Below, in pieces: positions 11,256 to 19,757 of a stretch of DNA of 64,000 nucleotides. The DNA is from Ensifer sp. BR816 (GTDB lineage: Bacteria > Pseudomonadota > Alphaproteobacteria > Rhizobiales > Rhizobiaceae), in the NCBI RefSeq assembly GCF_000378985.1, contig NZ_KB905370.1:5268799-5332798 (forward strand), written 5' to 3'. The notes beneath the pieces were generated by a model, which had not been told where the DNA came from, made no database searches, and worked only from the letters and a program-made list of their open reading frames with translations. Position 1 is the stretch's first letter, and each line of letters begins with the position of its first letter. Both the position numbers and the translations under genes were made by a program.

Positions 11256-12566
11256 ATGACCGTGGCGACGGAAGAGCAAGTGCAGGTTGCCGCGCCATCC
11301 GGCAAATCATTGAGTCGTCCCTTCTCCGCCTTCGAGCGCATGGTTGCCTGGCGCTACCTGCGCTCGCGGCGCAAGGAAGCCTTCATCTCCGTCATTGCCG
11401 GCTTCTCCTTCATTGGCATCATGCTCGGCGTTGCGACGTTGATCATCGTCATGGCTGTGATGAACGGTTTCCGCACCGAGCTCATATCGCGCATTCTCGG
11501 CATGAACGGGCACATGATCGTCCAGCCGCTCGACGGACCGCTTACCAACTATGCCGAACTCGCCACGAAGTTCTCCGCCGTGCCGGGGGTGACGATGGCG
11601 ATCCCGATGGTCGAAGGGCAGGTGCTTGCGCAAGGCATCGGCGATGCCTCCACCGGTGCCCTGGTGCGCGGCATGCGGGCGGAAGACCTGATGAAGCTCA
11701 AATCGATCTCGGAGCACATTCAATCCGGCGATCTCGTGGGCTTTGCCTCGGGCGCCGGCGTTGCGATCGGTTCGCGCATGGCCGAGCAACTGGGGATTCG
11801 CGTCGGCGGCACGATCACGCTCACCTCGCCGAACGGCGACGTCACGCCGCTCGGCATGAATCCGCGTGTCAAGGCCTATACGGTTTCGGCGATCTTTGAG
11901 ATGGGCATGTCGGAATACGACGCGACGATCATCTTCATGCCGCTCGAGGAAGCACAGCTCTATTTCAATGCCGAGGGGCTGGTCCAGTCGATAGAACTCT
12001 TCGTCGAGCAACCGGACGCCGTCGACAACTTTCGCAAGCCGATCGAGGATGCCGCCGGCCGGCAGGTCTTCCTGACCGATTGGCGCGACCGCAACAGGAC
12101 ATTCTTCTCGGCGCTCGAGGTGGAGCGCAACGTGATGTTCATGATCCTGACGCTGATCGTGCTCGTCGCGGCGCTCAATATCGTCTCCGGCCTGATCATG
12201 CTGGTGAAGGACAAGGGCAGCGACATCGCCATCCTGCGGACGATGGGTGCGACCTCCGGTTCCGTGATGCGGATCTTCTTCATGACCGGGGCGGCCATCG
12301 GTGTCGCGGGAACGATCGCCGGCGTCGTCCTCGGCGTCGTCGTCTGCCTCAATATCGAGTCGATCCGGCAGTTTTTCTCCTGGGTATCCGGGGCGACGCT
12401 CTTCGATCCGGAGCTCTATTTCCTGAGTCAACTGCCCGCCGACATGAACGCCGATGAGACCATCTCCGTCGTCGTCATGGCGCTGGCGCTTTCCTTCCTG
12501 GCGACGATCTTTCCGGCCTGGCGCGCCTCACGCCTCGATCCGGTGCAGGCCCTGCGGTACGAATAA
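11256..12566 (+). CDS. lolC: lipoprotein-releasing ABC transporter permease (LolC/LolE type)
   Basis: This inner-membrane permease releases outer-membrane lipoproteins to the LolA chaperone together with LolD. The 436 residues show a first membrane helix near residues 45-70, a periplasmic domain, and three C-terminal helices (FtsX domain). The family end ASRLDPVQALRYE is present. Only one permease gene is seen beside lolD, so the complex is probably a homodimer instead of a LolC/LolE pair. The symbol lolC is one of several used for such single genes. Confidence 0.93.
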   Translation: MTVATEEQVQVAAPSGKSLSRPFSAFERMVAWRYLRSRRKEAFISVIAGFSFIGIMLGVATLIIVMAVMNGFRTELISRILGMNGHMIVQPLDGPLTNYAELATKFSAVPGVTMAIPMVEGQVLAQGIGDASTGALVRGMRAEDLMKLKSISEHIQSGDLVGFASGAGVAIGSRMAEQLGIRVGGTITLTSPNGDVTPLGMNPRVKAYTVSAIFEMGMSEYDATIIFMPLEEAQLYFNAEGLVQSIELFVEQPDAVDNFRKPIEDAAGRQVFLTDWRDRNRTFFSALEVERNVMFMILTLIVLVAALNIVSGLIMLVKDKGSDIAILRTMGATSGSVMRIFFMTGAAIGVAGTIAGVVLGVVVCLNIESIRQFFSWVSGATLFDPELYFLSQLPADMNADETISVVVMALALSFLATIFPAWRASRLDPVQALRYE

Positions 12567-12584
12567 CAAGGACAAGAACGCAAA

Positions 12585-13271
12585 ATGAATGCGCGCGTGG
12601 CACTGCAGCTTTCCGGCGTCGAGCGACACTATGGCGAGGGCGACACCTTTCTGCCGATCCTCAAGGGTGTGGACCTGACCCTGCGGAGCGGCGAGACCGT
12701 TGCGCTGATTGCGCCGTCGGGCACCGGAAAGTCGACCCTGCTTCATGTCGCCGGGCTGCTAGAACATCCCGATGCCGGCGAGGTGACCGTCAACGGCATT
12801 TCGTGCAACGGTCTCAGCGACGACCGGCGCACGGGGATCCGTCGCAACGAGATCGGCTTCGTCTATCAGTTTCATCATCTGCTGCCGGAATTCTCCGCGC
12901 TCGAGAACATCATGATGCCGCAACTGATCGCCGGCTTGTCGAAGGCGGAAGCCGCCGAGAGGGCGAGTGCGCTCCTCGATTACATGCGCATTGGCCACCG
13001 CGCCGCGCACCGCCCGGCCGAGCTTTCCGGTGGCGAGCAGCAGCGCGTGGCAATCGCCCGCGCGGTGGCCAACGCGCCGCTCATCCTGCTGGCCGACGAG
13101 CCCACCGGCAATCTCGATCCGGAGACGGCAGGCTATGTCTTCGAGGCGATGGAAGCCCTTGCGCGCCAGTCCGGACTGGCGGCGATGATCGCCACCCACA
13201 ATCACGAACTAGCCGGCCTCATGGATCGTTGCGTGACGATCGAGGACGGCAAGGTCGTTGAACTGAGATAG
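12585..13271 (+). CDS. lolD: lipoprotein-releasing system ATP-binding protein
   Basis: LolD is the ATPase that powers lipoprotein release. The 228 residues contain a Walker A loop [12 protein letters not shown], the signature [14 protein letters not shown] and Walker [14 protein letters not shown]. The [16 protein letters not shown] stretch is typical of the MacB/LolD branch. It lies 18 bases after lolC and ends the plus-strand run, meeting the convergent DUF5680 gene 13 bases later. Confidence 0.95.
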   Translation: MNARVALQLSGVERHYGEGDTFLPILKGVDLTLRSGETVALIAPSGTGKSTLLHVAGLLEHPDAGEVTVNGISCNGLSDDRRTGIRRNEIGFVYQFHHLLPEFSALENIMMPQLIAGLSKAEAAERASALLDYMRIGHRAAHRPAELSGGEQQRVAIARAVANAPLILLADEPTGNLDPETAGYVFEAMEALARQSGLAAMIATHNHELAGLMDRCVTIEDGKVVELR

Positions 13272-13284
13272 CCCGAACGGAGCC

Positions 13285-13752
13285 TCACGGCACGATCAGC
13301 CCGCCGCGGTAATCGAGCTCATAGGCCTCTTCGCCATCGACGAAAATGGTCTCGCGTCCGGAAAAGTGGGCGGTCGCCCCACGGCTGCTGTCGATATAGC
13401 ACCCATAGGCGTGCTGATATTCCATGCCGCCGAGGAAGTGACGCTTCTCGCGATACATCGCCTGCAGCGCGGCCTTGATGACCGCACCTGCCCTTCGCGC
13501 ATCGATAAGTTCCGGGCGAACGATCCGGCCAAAATAGTTCATTGCCCAGCACGGCTGGTCGTCATGCCAGACCGCTTCCTGTCCGGCGAAGTCGGTGCCG
13601 CCGAAATAGCTGTCGAGATAGCGCCAGGCGCCGCGCCGATGGCCGATATCGTGGGAACCGGCCCGGCAGGCCGGCAGGCTTGCACCGTCGCCGACGTAAG
13701 TTTTCGCTTTCGCTTCGACGATAAAGCCTGTGAGTTCCTCGATGTTGATCAT
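13285..13752 (-). CDS. DUF5680 domain protein, probably SOS-controlled
   Basis: This 155-residue protein of unknown function is built from one domain that I recognise as DUF5680-like from FIVEAKAKTYVGDGA, SHDIGHRRGAWRYLDSYFGG and PCWAMNYFGRIV. It has no signal peptide or membrane segment. ATG 13752 is preceded by GAGGG at a good distance; an ATG at 13800 is less likely. A perfect GAAC-N7-GAAC LexA box lies 54 bases upstream (13806-13820), so DNA damage probably induces it. No enzymatic role can be read from the sequence. Confidence 0.8.
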   Translation of the reverse strand: MINIEELTGFIVEAKAKTYVGDGASLPACRAGSHDIGHRRGAWRYLDSYFGGTDFAGQEAVWHDDQPCWAMNYFGRIVRPELIDARRAGAVIKAALQAMYREKRHFLGGMEYQHAYGCYIDSSRGATAHFSGRETIFVDGEEAYELDYRGGLIVP

Positions 13753-13805
13753 GGGCGTTCCCTCGCTCTCCGGCGAAAGGTGCCTGAAAAGGGCGCTCAT
13801 GTAAA

Positions 13806-13820
13806 GAACAAATAGTGAAC
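13806..13820 (-). promoter_or_regulatory. LexA operator (SOS box) before the DUF5680 gene
   Basis: The plus strand reads GAAC, AAATAGT, GAAC, which is the alphaproteobacterial SOS box GAAC-N7-GAAC (GTTC-N7-GTTC on the other strand). It lies just after the stop of the 13824-14396 gene and 54 bases before the DUF5680 start, so the DUF5680 gene is the only sensible target. Confidence 0.8.
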
Positions 13821-13823
13821 AAA

Positions 13824-14396
13824 TCACCTCGCGTCGCAGGCCCTTTGACCGATCTCGTCGCTCCAGTCCTTGAGCGGGATGGTGGCGCCCTTCGCCCTGA
13901 TCGGCTTCGCATTGGCCGTGCCCTTGCCGCTCAGGACGTTGAAGTCGCACTGCGTCGTGTTGTCCAGGTCAAGCGTATCGTAGGACGAGTAGGTATAGCC
14001 GGCGACGACGAATTCCGAACCGCGATAGGCGACCGTCAGCTTCTGCTCCCAGCGGTCGCGGCCGATTGCGTCGTTGTGCGAAGCGATCTCGATCGAGCCG
14101 TTCGGAAGCGCGCTGACCGATGGCGCCTGACCGTAGAGACCGAAGTGGCCCCAGACCTTGTCGGGGATCAGCGACTTCAGCAGTAGCCTGCCGACGTCAT
14201 TGGTGAGATAGACATAAACGCCGTTGTCCTCGTCGCTGCCTTCTGGAGGAGCGACGAGCAGGACCAGATCGCTTACGCCGTTCTTGTCCCAATCCCCCGT
14301 CGCGGCGGACACGATTCGGGCTGGACCGATCGCGTCCTCGGCGAAGGCGAGAGGCGGCGGTAACAACAGACAAGCTGCAAGCAGTACTGATCGCAT
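13824..14396 (-). CDS. hypothetical periplasmic protein with FG-GAP-like segment
   Basis: A 190-residue protein begins with a clear signal peptide (MRSVLLAACLLLPPPLAFA, cut after AFA). The mature part starts with DWDKNGVSDLVLLV, a calcium-loop-like DxDxNGxxD pattern seen in FG-GAP repeats, then a mostly beta-type region. I do not recognise a named family. ATG 14396 was chosen because the signal peptide begins there. It is transcribed away from the SOS-controlled micropeptide gene at 14615. Confidence 0.75.
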   Translation of the reverse strand: MRSVLLAACLLLPPPLAFAEDAIGPARIVSAATGDWDKNGVSDLVLLVAPPEGSDEDNGVYVYLTNDVGRLLLKSLIPDKVWGHFGLYGQAPSVSALPNGSIEIASHNDAIGRDRWEQKLTVAYRGSEFVVAGYTYSSYDTLDLDNTTQCDFNVLSGKGTANAKPIRAKGATIPLKDWSDEIGQRACDAR

Positions 14397-14566
14397 GTGC
14401 GTTCCTTGAAGAGGCGGACGGGGTGCGCGCCACGTACCTTGAGACACCGCGATAATAGGTGATTCGGTAGATCCTCGCTTAATCGAGGGGGCAGAACTGA
14501 TCGCCCCGGTTGTGTTAACCATAGCCGGTGAATAACGGGCGTTTCATGCGCGCTTGCTTGACTATT

Positions 14567-14592
14567 GAACAAAAATAGAACAAAAAAAGAAC
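14567..14592 (+). promoter_or_regulatory. triple LexA half-site array (two overlapping SOS boxes)
   Basis: Three GAAC half-sites lie at 14567, 14578 and 14589, each separated by exactly seven bases (AAAAATA and AAAAAAA). This makes two overlapping GAAC-N7-GAAC operators sharing the middle half-site. A CTTGAC -35-like hexamer (14557-14562) sits just before, so bound LexA would cover the -10 region. The array ends 22 bases before the ATG of the small gene at 14615. Confidence 0.85.
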
Positions 14593-14614
14593 AATAGCCG
14601 AAAGGAGCCATGTT

Positions 14615-14701
14615 ATGACTGATTTCGTCCGTGATCTCGCTGCCTTCGCCTCCATGACCCTGTTCATCGCAAGCATAGCGGTGATCGCGCTCGGTATGTG
14701 A
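14615..14701 (+). CDS. 28-residue SOS-controlled membrane peptide (SidA-like in size and control)
   Basis: The frame encodes 28 residues: a short polar start (MTDFVRDLAAFA) then one hydrophobic helix (MTLFIASIAVIALGM) reaching the C-terminus. A strong ribosome site AAAGGAG ends 8 bases before ATG 14615; an ATG at 14610 stops after two codons. The gene lies immediately after two overlapping LexA boxes. Size, single helix and LexA control resemble SidA, the SOS-induced division inhibitor of Caulobacter, but I cannot show homology at this length. It is followed by dnaE after 131 bases. Confidence 0.75.
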   Translation: MTDFVRDLAAFASMTLFIASIAVIALGM

Positions 14702-14832
14702 TCGCCGTCCTGCTTGAGGGCTGTCCTCCAATGCCGTGCCGGGTAAAATGGTGCCGGTTCGCGCGGTAAGGCTGGACAGCCGGGGCGGGAAACGGGATAT
14801 CCTCCGCACCGGACAGGAATCGGAGTGCGGCA

Positions 14833-17800
14833 ATGGCAGGCGACGACAGCATCGGGCAGGGCGCGGTGGGCGTGGATCCGCAATTCGTTCACCTGCGCGT
14901 GCACTCGGCATTCTCGCTGCTGGAAGGCGCGCTGCCGCTGAAGAAGATCATCGGCAAGGCGGTTGCCGATGATCAGCCGGCAATCGGCATTGCCGATACC
15001 AACAACCTTTTCGCGGCGCTCGAGTTTTCCCAGAAGGCAGCCGACGACGGATTGCAGCCGATCATCGGCTGCCAACTGTCCATCGACATGGAGGACGAAG
15101 CGGAGGGCGAGCGGCGCGGCCATGCGCAGCAGTTCGCCAAGCTGCCCTCGATCGTCCTGATCGCCGCGACCGACGAAGGTTATGTCCGCCTCGTCGACCT
15201 GGTCAGTCGCGCCTATCTCGAAGGCGAAGGTCACCAGGCGGCGCGCATAACGCGGTCCTGGCTTGCGGCCGGCGGCACCGATGGATTGATTGCGCTCACC
15301 GGCGCCGGCAGTGGCCCGGTCGACTTGGCGCTGAAAACAGGCTTGCCGGCGCTCGCGGAGGCGCGCCTCAAGGCTTTGAGAGAGCTGTTCGGCGATCGGC
15401 TTTACGTCGAATTGCAGCGCCACGGCAGCTACGACCGACGCCATGAGAATCGCCTGATCGAAATCGCTTATCGCCACGACCTTCCGCTCGTCGCGACGAA
15501 CGAGGCCTTCTTCCCGTCGCCGGCCGATTACGACGCGCATGACGCATTGATGGCCGTCGCCCACAATGCCGTCGTCTCCGACGATCGCCGCTTCCGGCTG
15601 ACGTCGGACCACTATCTCAAGAGCCGCAAGGAAATGGCAGCACTTTTCGCCGATGTGCCGGAAGCGCTGGAAAGCACTGTCGAGATCGCGCGCCGCTGCT
15701 CCTTCATGCTGAAGACCCGCGGGCCGATCCTGCCGCGCTTCACCGGTGCCTCGGACGATCCGGAGGAGGCCGAGCGCGCCGAGTCCGCCGAGCTTCGTCG
15801 CCAGGCGGAGGAGGGGCTGGAGGAGCGGTTGTCCAGGCTTGGCATGGCGCCAGGCTACAAGGAGGAGGACTATCGCGAGCGCCTGGCCTTCGAGCTTGGC
15901 GTCATCGAGCGGATGAAGTTTCCAGGTTACTTCCTGATCGTTGCCGACTTCATCAAATGGGCGAAGCAGCATGACATCCCCGTGGGCCCGGGCCGCGGCT
16001 CGGGCGCCGGATCGCTGGTTGCCTATGCGCTGACGATCACCGACGTCGATCCGATGCGCTTCTCGCTGCTCTTCGAGCGCTTCCTCAATCCCGAGCGCGT
16101 GTCGATGCCGGACTTCGACATCGACTTCTGCCAGGACCGCCGCGAAGAGGTCATCCGCTACGTGCAGCAGAAATACGGCCGCGAGCAGGTGGCGCAGATC
16201 ATCACCTTCGGGTCGCTGCAGGCGCGCGCGGCGCTGCGCGATGTCGGCCGCGTGCTCGAAATGCCTTACGGCCAGGTCGACAAGATCTGCAAGCTGGTGC
16301 CGAACAATCCGGCGAACCCGACTCCGCTGTCCAAGGCAATAGAGGAGGAGCCGCGTCTCAAGGAGGAGGCTGAAAAGGAACCGGTCGTCGGCCGGCTTCT
16401 CGACATCGCGCAGAAGATCGAGGGTCTCTACCGCCACGCCTCGACGCATGCGGCGGGCATCGTCATCGGCGACCGGCCGCTGTCGCAACTGGTGCCGATG
16501 TACCGCGATCCGCGCTCCGACATGCCGGTCACCCAGTTCAACATGAAATGGGTCGAGCAGGCCGGCCTCGTCAAGTTCGACTTCCTTGGCCTGAAGACGC
16601 TGACGGTGCTGAAGACGGCGGTCGACTTCGTCGCCAAGCGCGGCATTCAGGTCGATCTGGCGAGCATTCCGCTCGACGATCCGAAGACCTACGAGATGCT
16701 GTCCCGCGGCGAGACGGTCGGGGTGTTCCAGGTGGAAAGCGCCGGCATGCGCAAGGCGCTGATCGGCATGCGGCCCGACTGCATCGAAGACATCATCGCG
16801 CTGGTGGCGCTCTACCGGCCGGGTCCGATGGAAAACATCCCGGTCTACAACGCCCGCAAGCACGGCGAAGAAGAGATCGAATCGATCCATCCGAAGATCG
16901 ACTACCTGCTCAAGGAAACACAAGGCGTTATCGTCTATCAGGAGCAGGTGATGCAGATCGCCCAGGTGCTGTCGGGCTATTCGCTTGGCGAGGCCGACCT
17001 CTTGCGCCGCGCCATGGGCAAGAAGATCAAGGAGGAGATGGACAAGCAGCGGGCCCGCTTCGTCGACGGTGCTGTCAAGAATAGCGTCTCCAAGCCGCAG
17101 GCCGACCTGATCTTCGATCTGCTCGCCAAATTCGCCAACTACGGCTTCAACAAGTCGCATGCGGCCGCCTACGCGATCGTCTCCTACCAGACCGCCTACA
17201 TGAAGGCTCACTATCCGGTCGAGTTCCTGGCCGCGTCGATGACGCTCGACATGTCGAACACCGAGAAGATCAACGACTTCCGCCAGGACGCGATGCGTCT
17301 CGGCATCCAGGTGATCGCCCCCTCGGTGCAAACCTCGTACCGGAATTTCGAGACCGGCGACAACCGGATCTACTACTCGCTCGCGGCCATCAAGGGCGTC
17401 GGCGAGTCCGCAGTCGACCACATCGTCGCCGTACGCGACGGCCGTCCCTTCGCGAGCATCGAGGACTTCTGCCTCAGGATCGACCCGAAGCTATTGAACC
17501 GACGCGTCTTCGAAAGCCTGATTGCCGCCGGTGCTTTCGATTGCTTCGGCTGCGACCGGGCCGAATTGATCGGCGGCCTCGACCGGATTCTCGGCTTTGC
17601 GCAACGCGCCCAGGAAAACAAGCTGAGCGGCCAGAGCGATATGTTCGGCGCCGGCGCGGCGACCGGACCGGAGAAGATCGCGCTGCCGACCTATACGCCT
17701 TGGCTGGCCTCGGAGAAGCTGCACCGGGAGTTCCAGGTGCTCGGCTTCTACCTCTCCGCCCATCCGCTCGACACCTACAACAAGCTGTTGGCGAAGATGC

Positions 17801-18327
17801 GCGTCCAGACGTTCTCGGACTTTTCGGCCGCCGTGAAGCAAGGGGCGACCGCGGGCCGGCTTGCCGGAACCGTGACGTCGAAACAGGAGCGCAAGACGCG
17901 CACCGGCAACAAGATGGGCATCGTCGCTTTCTCCGACGCGTCCGGCCAGTTCGAGGCGGTGCTGTTCTCGGAGATGCTGAACCAGTACCGCGACCTGCTC
18001 GAGGCCGGCAAGTCACTGGTGATGACCGTGGATGCCGAGGAGCGGCCGGAAGGGATCGGCCTGCGTATCAGGACGCTGCGGTCGCTCGAAGAGGAATCGC
18101 TGCAGATGCAGAAGGCGCTGCGCGTCTATGTGCGGGATTCCGGCCCCTTGCGCTCGATCGCCTCGCACCTCAACGCCAAGGGCGATGGCCTCGTCTCCTT
18201 CATCGTCATCAAGGACAATGGCCAGCGGGAGATAGAGGTCGAGCTCAGCGAGAAATATCGGATCTCGCCCGAGATTGCCGCTGCCCTTCGTTCGGCCCCG
18301 GGTGTCGTGGACGTCGAGTTGGTCTAG
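14833..18327 (+). CDS. dnaE: DNA polymerase III alpha subunit
   Basis: DnaE is the catalytic subunit of the replicative polymerase. The 1164 residues fit the DnaE1 type. The PHP domain opens with FVHLRVHSAFSLLEGALPLK. The palm carries GPGRGSGAGSLVAYAL and PDFDIDFCQDRREEVIRYV near residue 425 with catalytic aspartates, followed by the fingers, the helix-hairpin-helix region and an OB-fold (GRLAGTVTSKQERKT). GGAG lies a few bases before the ATG. The upstream SOS array probably serves the micropeptide, though readthrough into dnaE is possible. Confidence 0.96.
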   Translation: MAGDDSIGQGAVGVDPQFVHLRVHSAFSLLEGALPLKKIIGKAVADDQPAIGIADTNNLFAALEFSQKAADDGLQPIIGCQLSIDMEDEAEGERRGHAQQFAKLPSIVLIAATDEGYVRLVDLVSRAYLEGEGHQAARITRSWLAAGGTDGLIALTGAGSGPVDLALKTGLPALAEARLKALRELFGDRLYVELQRHGSYDRRHENRLIEIAYRHDLPLVATNEAFFPSPADYDAHDALMAVAHNAVVSDDRRFRLTSDHYLKSRKEMAALFADVPEALESTVEIARRCSFMLKTRGPILPRFTGASDDPEEAERAESAELRRQAEEGLEERLSRLGMAPGYKEEDYRERLAFELGVIERMKFPGYFLIVADFIKWAKQHDIPVGPGRGSGAGSLVAYALTITDVDPMRFSLLFERFLNPERVSMPDFDIDFCQDRREEVIRYVQQKYGREQVAQIITFGSLQARAALRDVGRVLEMPYGQVDKICKLVPNNPANPTPLSKAIEEEPRLKEEAEKEPVVGRLLDIAQKIEGLYRHASTHAAGIVIGDRPLSQLVPMYRDPRSDMPVTQFNMKWVEQAGLVKFDFLGLKTLTVLKTAVDFVAKRGIQVDLASIPLDDPKTYEMLSRGETVGVFQVESAGMRKALIGMRPDCIEDIIALVALYRPGPMENIPVYNARKHGEEEIESIHPKIDYLLKETQGVIVYQEQVMQIAQVLSGYSLGEADLLRRAMGKKIKEEMDKQRARFVDGAVKNSVSKPQADLIFDLLAKFANYGFNKSHAAAYAIVSYQTAYMKAHYPVEFLAASMTLDMSNTEKINDFRQDAMRLGIQVIAPSVQTSYRNFETGDNRIYYSLAAIKGVGESAVDHIVAVRDGRPFASIEDFCLRIDPKLLNRRVFESLIAAGAFDCFGCDRAELIGGLDRILGFAQRAQENKLSGQSDMFGAGAATGPEKIALPTYTPWLASEKLHREFQVLGFYLSAHPLDTYNKLLAKMRVQTFSDFSAAVKQGATAGRLAGTVTSKQERKTRTGNKMGIVAFSDASGQFEAVLFSEMLNQYRDLLEAGKSLVMTVDAEERPEGIGLRIRTLRSLEEESLQMQKALRVYVRDSGPLRSIASHLNAKGDGLVSFIVIKDNGQREIEVELSEKYRISPEIAAALRSAPGVVDVELV

Positions 18328-18361
18328 GCGAGTGCCGCGAGCGGCGACCGTCAGCGGCGGC

Positions 18362-19582
18362 TTACCGAGCGCGCGTGATGGTGACGAAGTCGGTCCCTTC
18401 GCCGGTCTCCAGTCCCGAGTCGGCATCGGAGATGGAAAGCGATGACCCATCGGCGAGGAGGCCCGCAATGAGCCGGCGGACATCTTCGGGCACCGTGATA
18501 CGGTTCAATGTCCGCTGAAGGGCGTTGAACTCCATGGGATCGGTGTCGTTCGTGATGCCGAGCCGATTCTTCGTTGCCTTCGACAGCGCGTTATCCAGGG
18601 ACATGCCGAACCATTTGCCTTGGCCGCTTGCCATGTCGGTATCCTGGAACTGGAGAAAATGCGTGCCGAGCGCCAGTTCGGCTTCCTCTATCGTGACATC
18701 CGCTTCGAAGAGAGGCTGAAAATCCCGGCGGACGCGAAGAACCCCGTTTGACGGCATGTCCCGACCGGCTTTGCGATAAACTGCCTCGACCAGTTCAGGG
18801 GTCGCTCTGCCGTCCACCGGCATCCCCTCTGCCGTTTGGAAAGCGCGGATCGCGGCAAGGGTCATGGGCCCACCTTGGCCGTCCGGGGCGCCGGCATCGT
18901 AGCCGAGTGTCGCCAGCAGCATCTGGAGATCGCGCATCGTCTCCCGTGTGCCGCGCCGGGTGATCAGGATGCGAATCGGCGCCCGATCGTCATCAAGCAG
19001 AGCCGGCGAGGCGCGTCTGTCCGTCATGGCCACCTCGACGGATCCCCCGTCGAAATGGCTGAGAGCAGGACGAAGCGGTACGTCCGACAGGGGCGGCTCC
19101 GGTGGTCGCGCCTGGTTCGGTTGAAACAGAGTGGTGCTCACGATTTCGACGGGCCTTACCTGCCGGTCCGAGATCACCACATGCATGCCGCGCTCGGTCA
19201 TCTTGAAGAGGCCCGCGGCGAACTTGCCGGGAAGACGCACGCAGCCGTGCGAGGCCGGATAATCCGGGACATGGTTCGAGCCATGCAAGGCGATGCCGGA
19301 CCAGGTGAGCCGCTGCATGAACGGCATCGGCGCATTCGAATAGATATTGGATCTGTGATGACGGCGCTTCTCGATGATCGAAAAAATGCCCGTTGGCGTC
19401 GTGTGGCCCCGCTTGCCGGTGGAGACGTTGGATGTGGCGACTATGGTGTCGCCGTCATAGACGACGAGTGATTGCTGCTGTCTCGATACGACGATCTGCA
19501 GGGGTGCCTTGGCGCCGGCCGCAAAGGCGGATGGCGCCGACACGATGAGGACGGCCAGCCCGATGCTGAGAGTGAAACGCAA
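18362..19582 (-). CDS. L,D-transpeptidase with peptidoglycan-binding domain
   Basis: This periplasmic enzyme should make 3-3 peptidoglycan crosslinks or attach proteins to the wall. It has a signal peptide (residues 1-22), a YkuD catalytic domain with ALHGSNHVPDYPASHGCVRL (His 100, catalytic Cys 114), and a C-terminal peptidoglycan-binding domain (GAPDGQGGPMTLAAIRAFQ). The start is TTG at 19582, well spaced after an AGGG; a nearby ATG is out of frame. It stands alone, convergent with dnaE. Confidence 0.9.
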   Translation of the reverse strand: MRFTLSIGLAVLIVSAPSAFAAGAKAPLQIVVSRQQQSLVVYDGDTIVATSNVSTGKRGHTTPTGIFSIIEKRRHHRSNIYSNAPMPFMQRLTWSGIALHGSNHVPDYPASHGCVRLPGKFAAGLFKMTERGMHVVISDRQVRPVEIVSTTLFQPNQARPPEPPLSDVPLRPALSHFDGGSVEVAMTDRRASPALLDDDRAPIRILITRRGTRETMRDLQMLLATLGYDAGAPDGQGGPMTLAAIRAFQTAEGMPVDGRATPELVEAVYRKAGRDMPSNGVLRVRRDFQPLFEADVTIEEAELALGTHFLQFQDTDMASGQGKWFGMSLDNALSKATKNRLGITNDTDPMEFNALQRTLNRITVPEDVRRLIAGLLADGSSLSISDADSGLETGEGTDFVTITRAR

Positions 19583-19757
19583 TACAAACCCTCATTCCGA
19601 CCTGAAGCGCAAGGTCGCAGCGCTTCGATCCGGCGCATCGTGCGCGTCGAGGTTGCTGCTGAACCGGCACGCCGCCATCGATCAAGGGTAGCCTTCAATA
19701 TTTAACGAATTGGCCCACGGGAGCCGATGCCGCTTGTGGGCGGAACAGGGTCACGAA

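Noticed and set aside
14515..17421. Very long open frame on the minus strand opposite dnaE
   Set aside because: It is a by-product of high-GC codon use in dnaE; it has no ribosome site, no family resemblance and a strongly biased composition.
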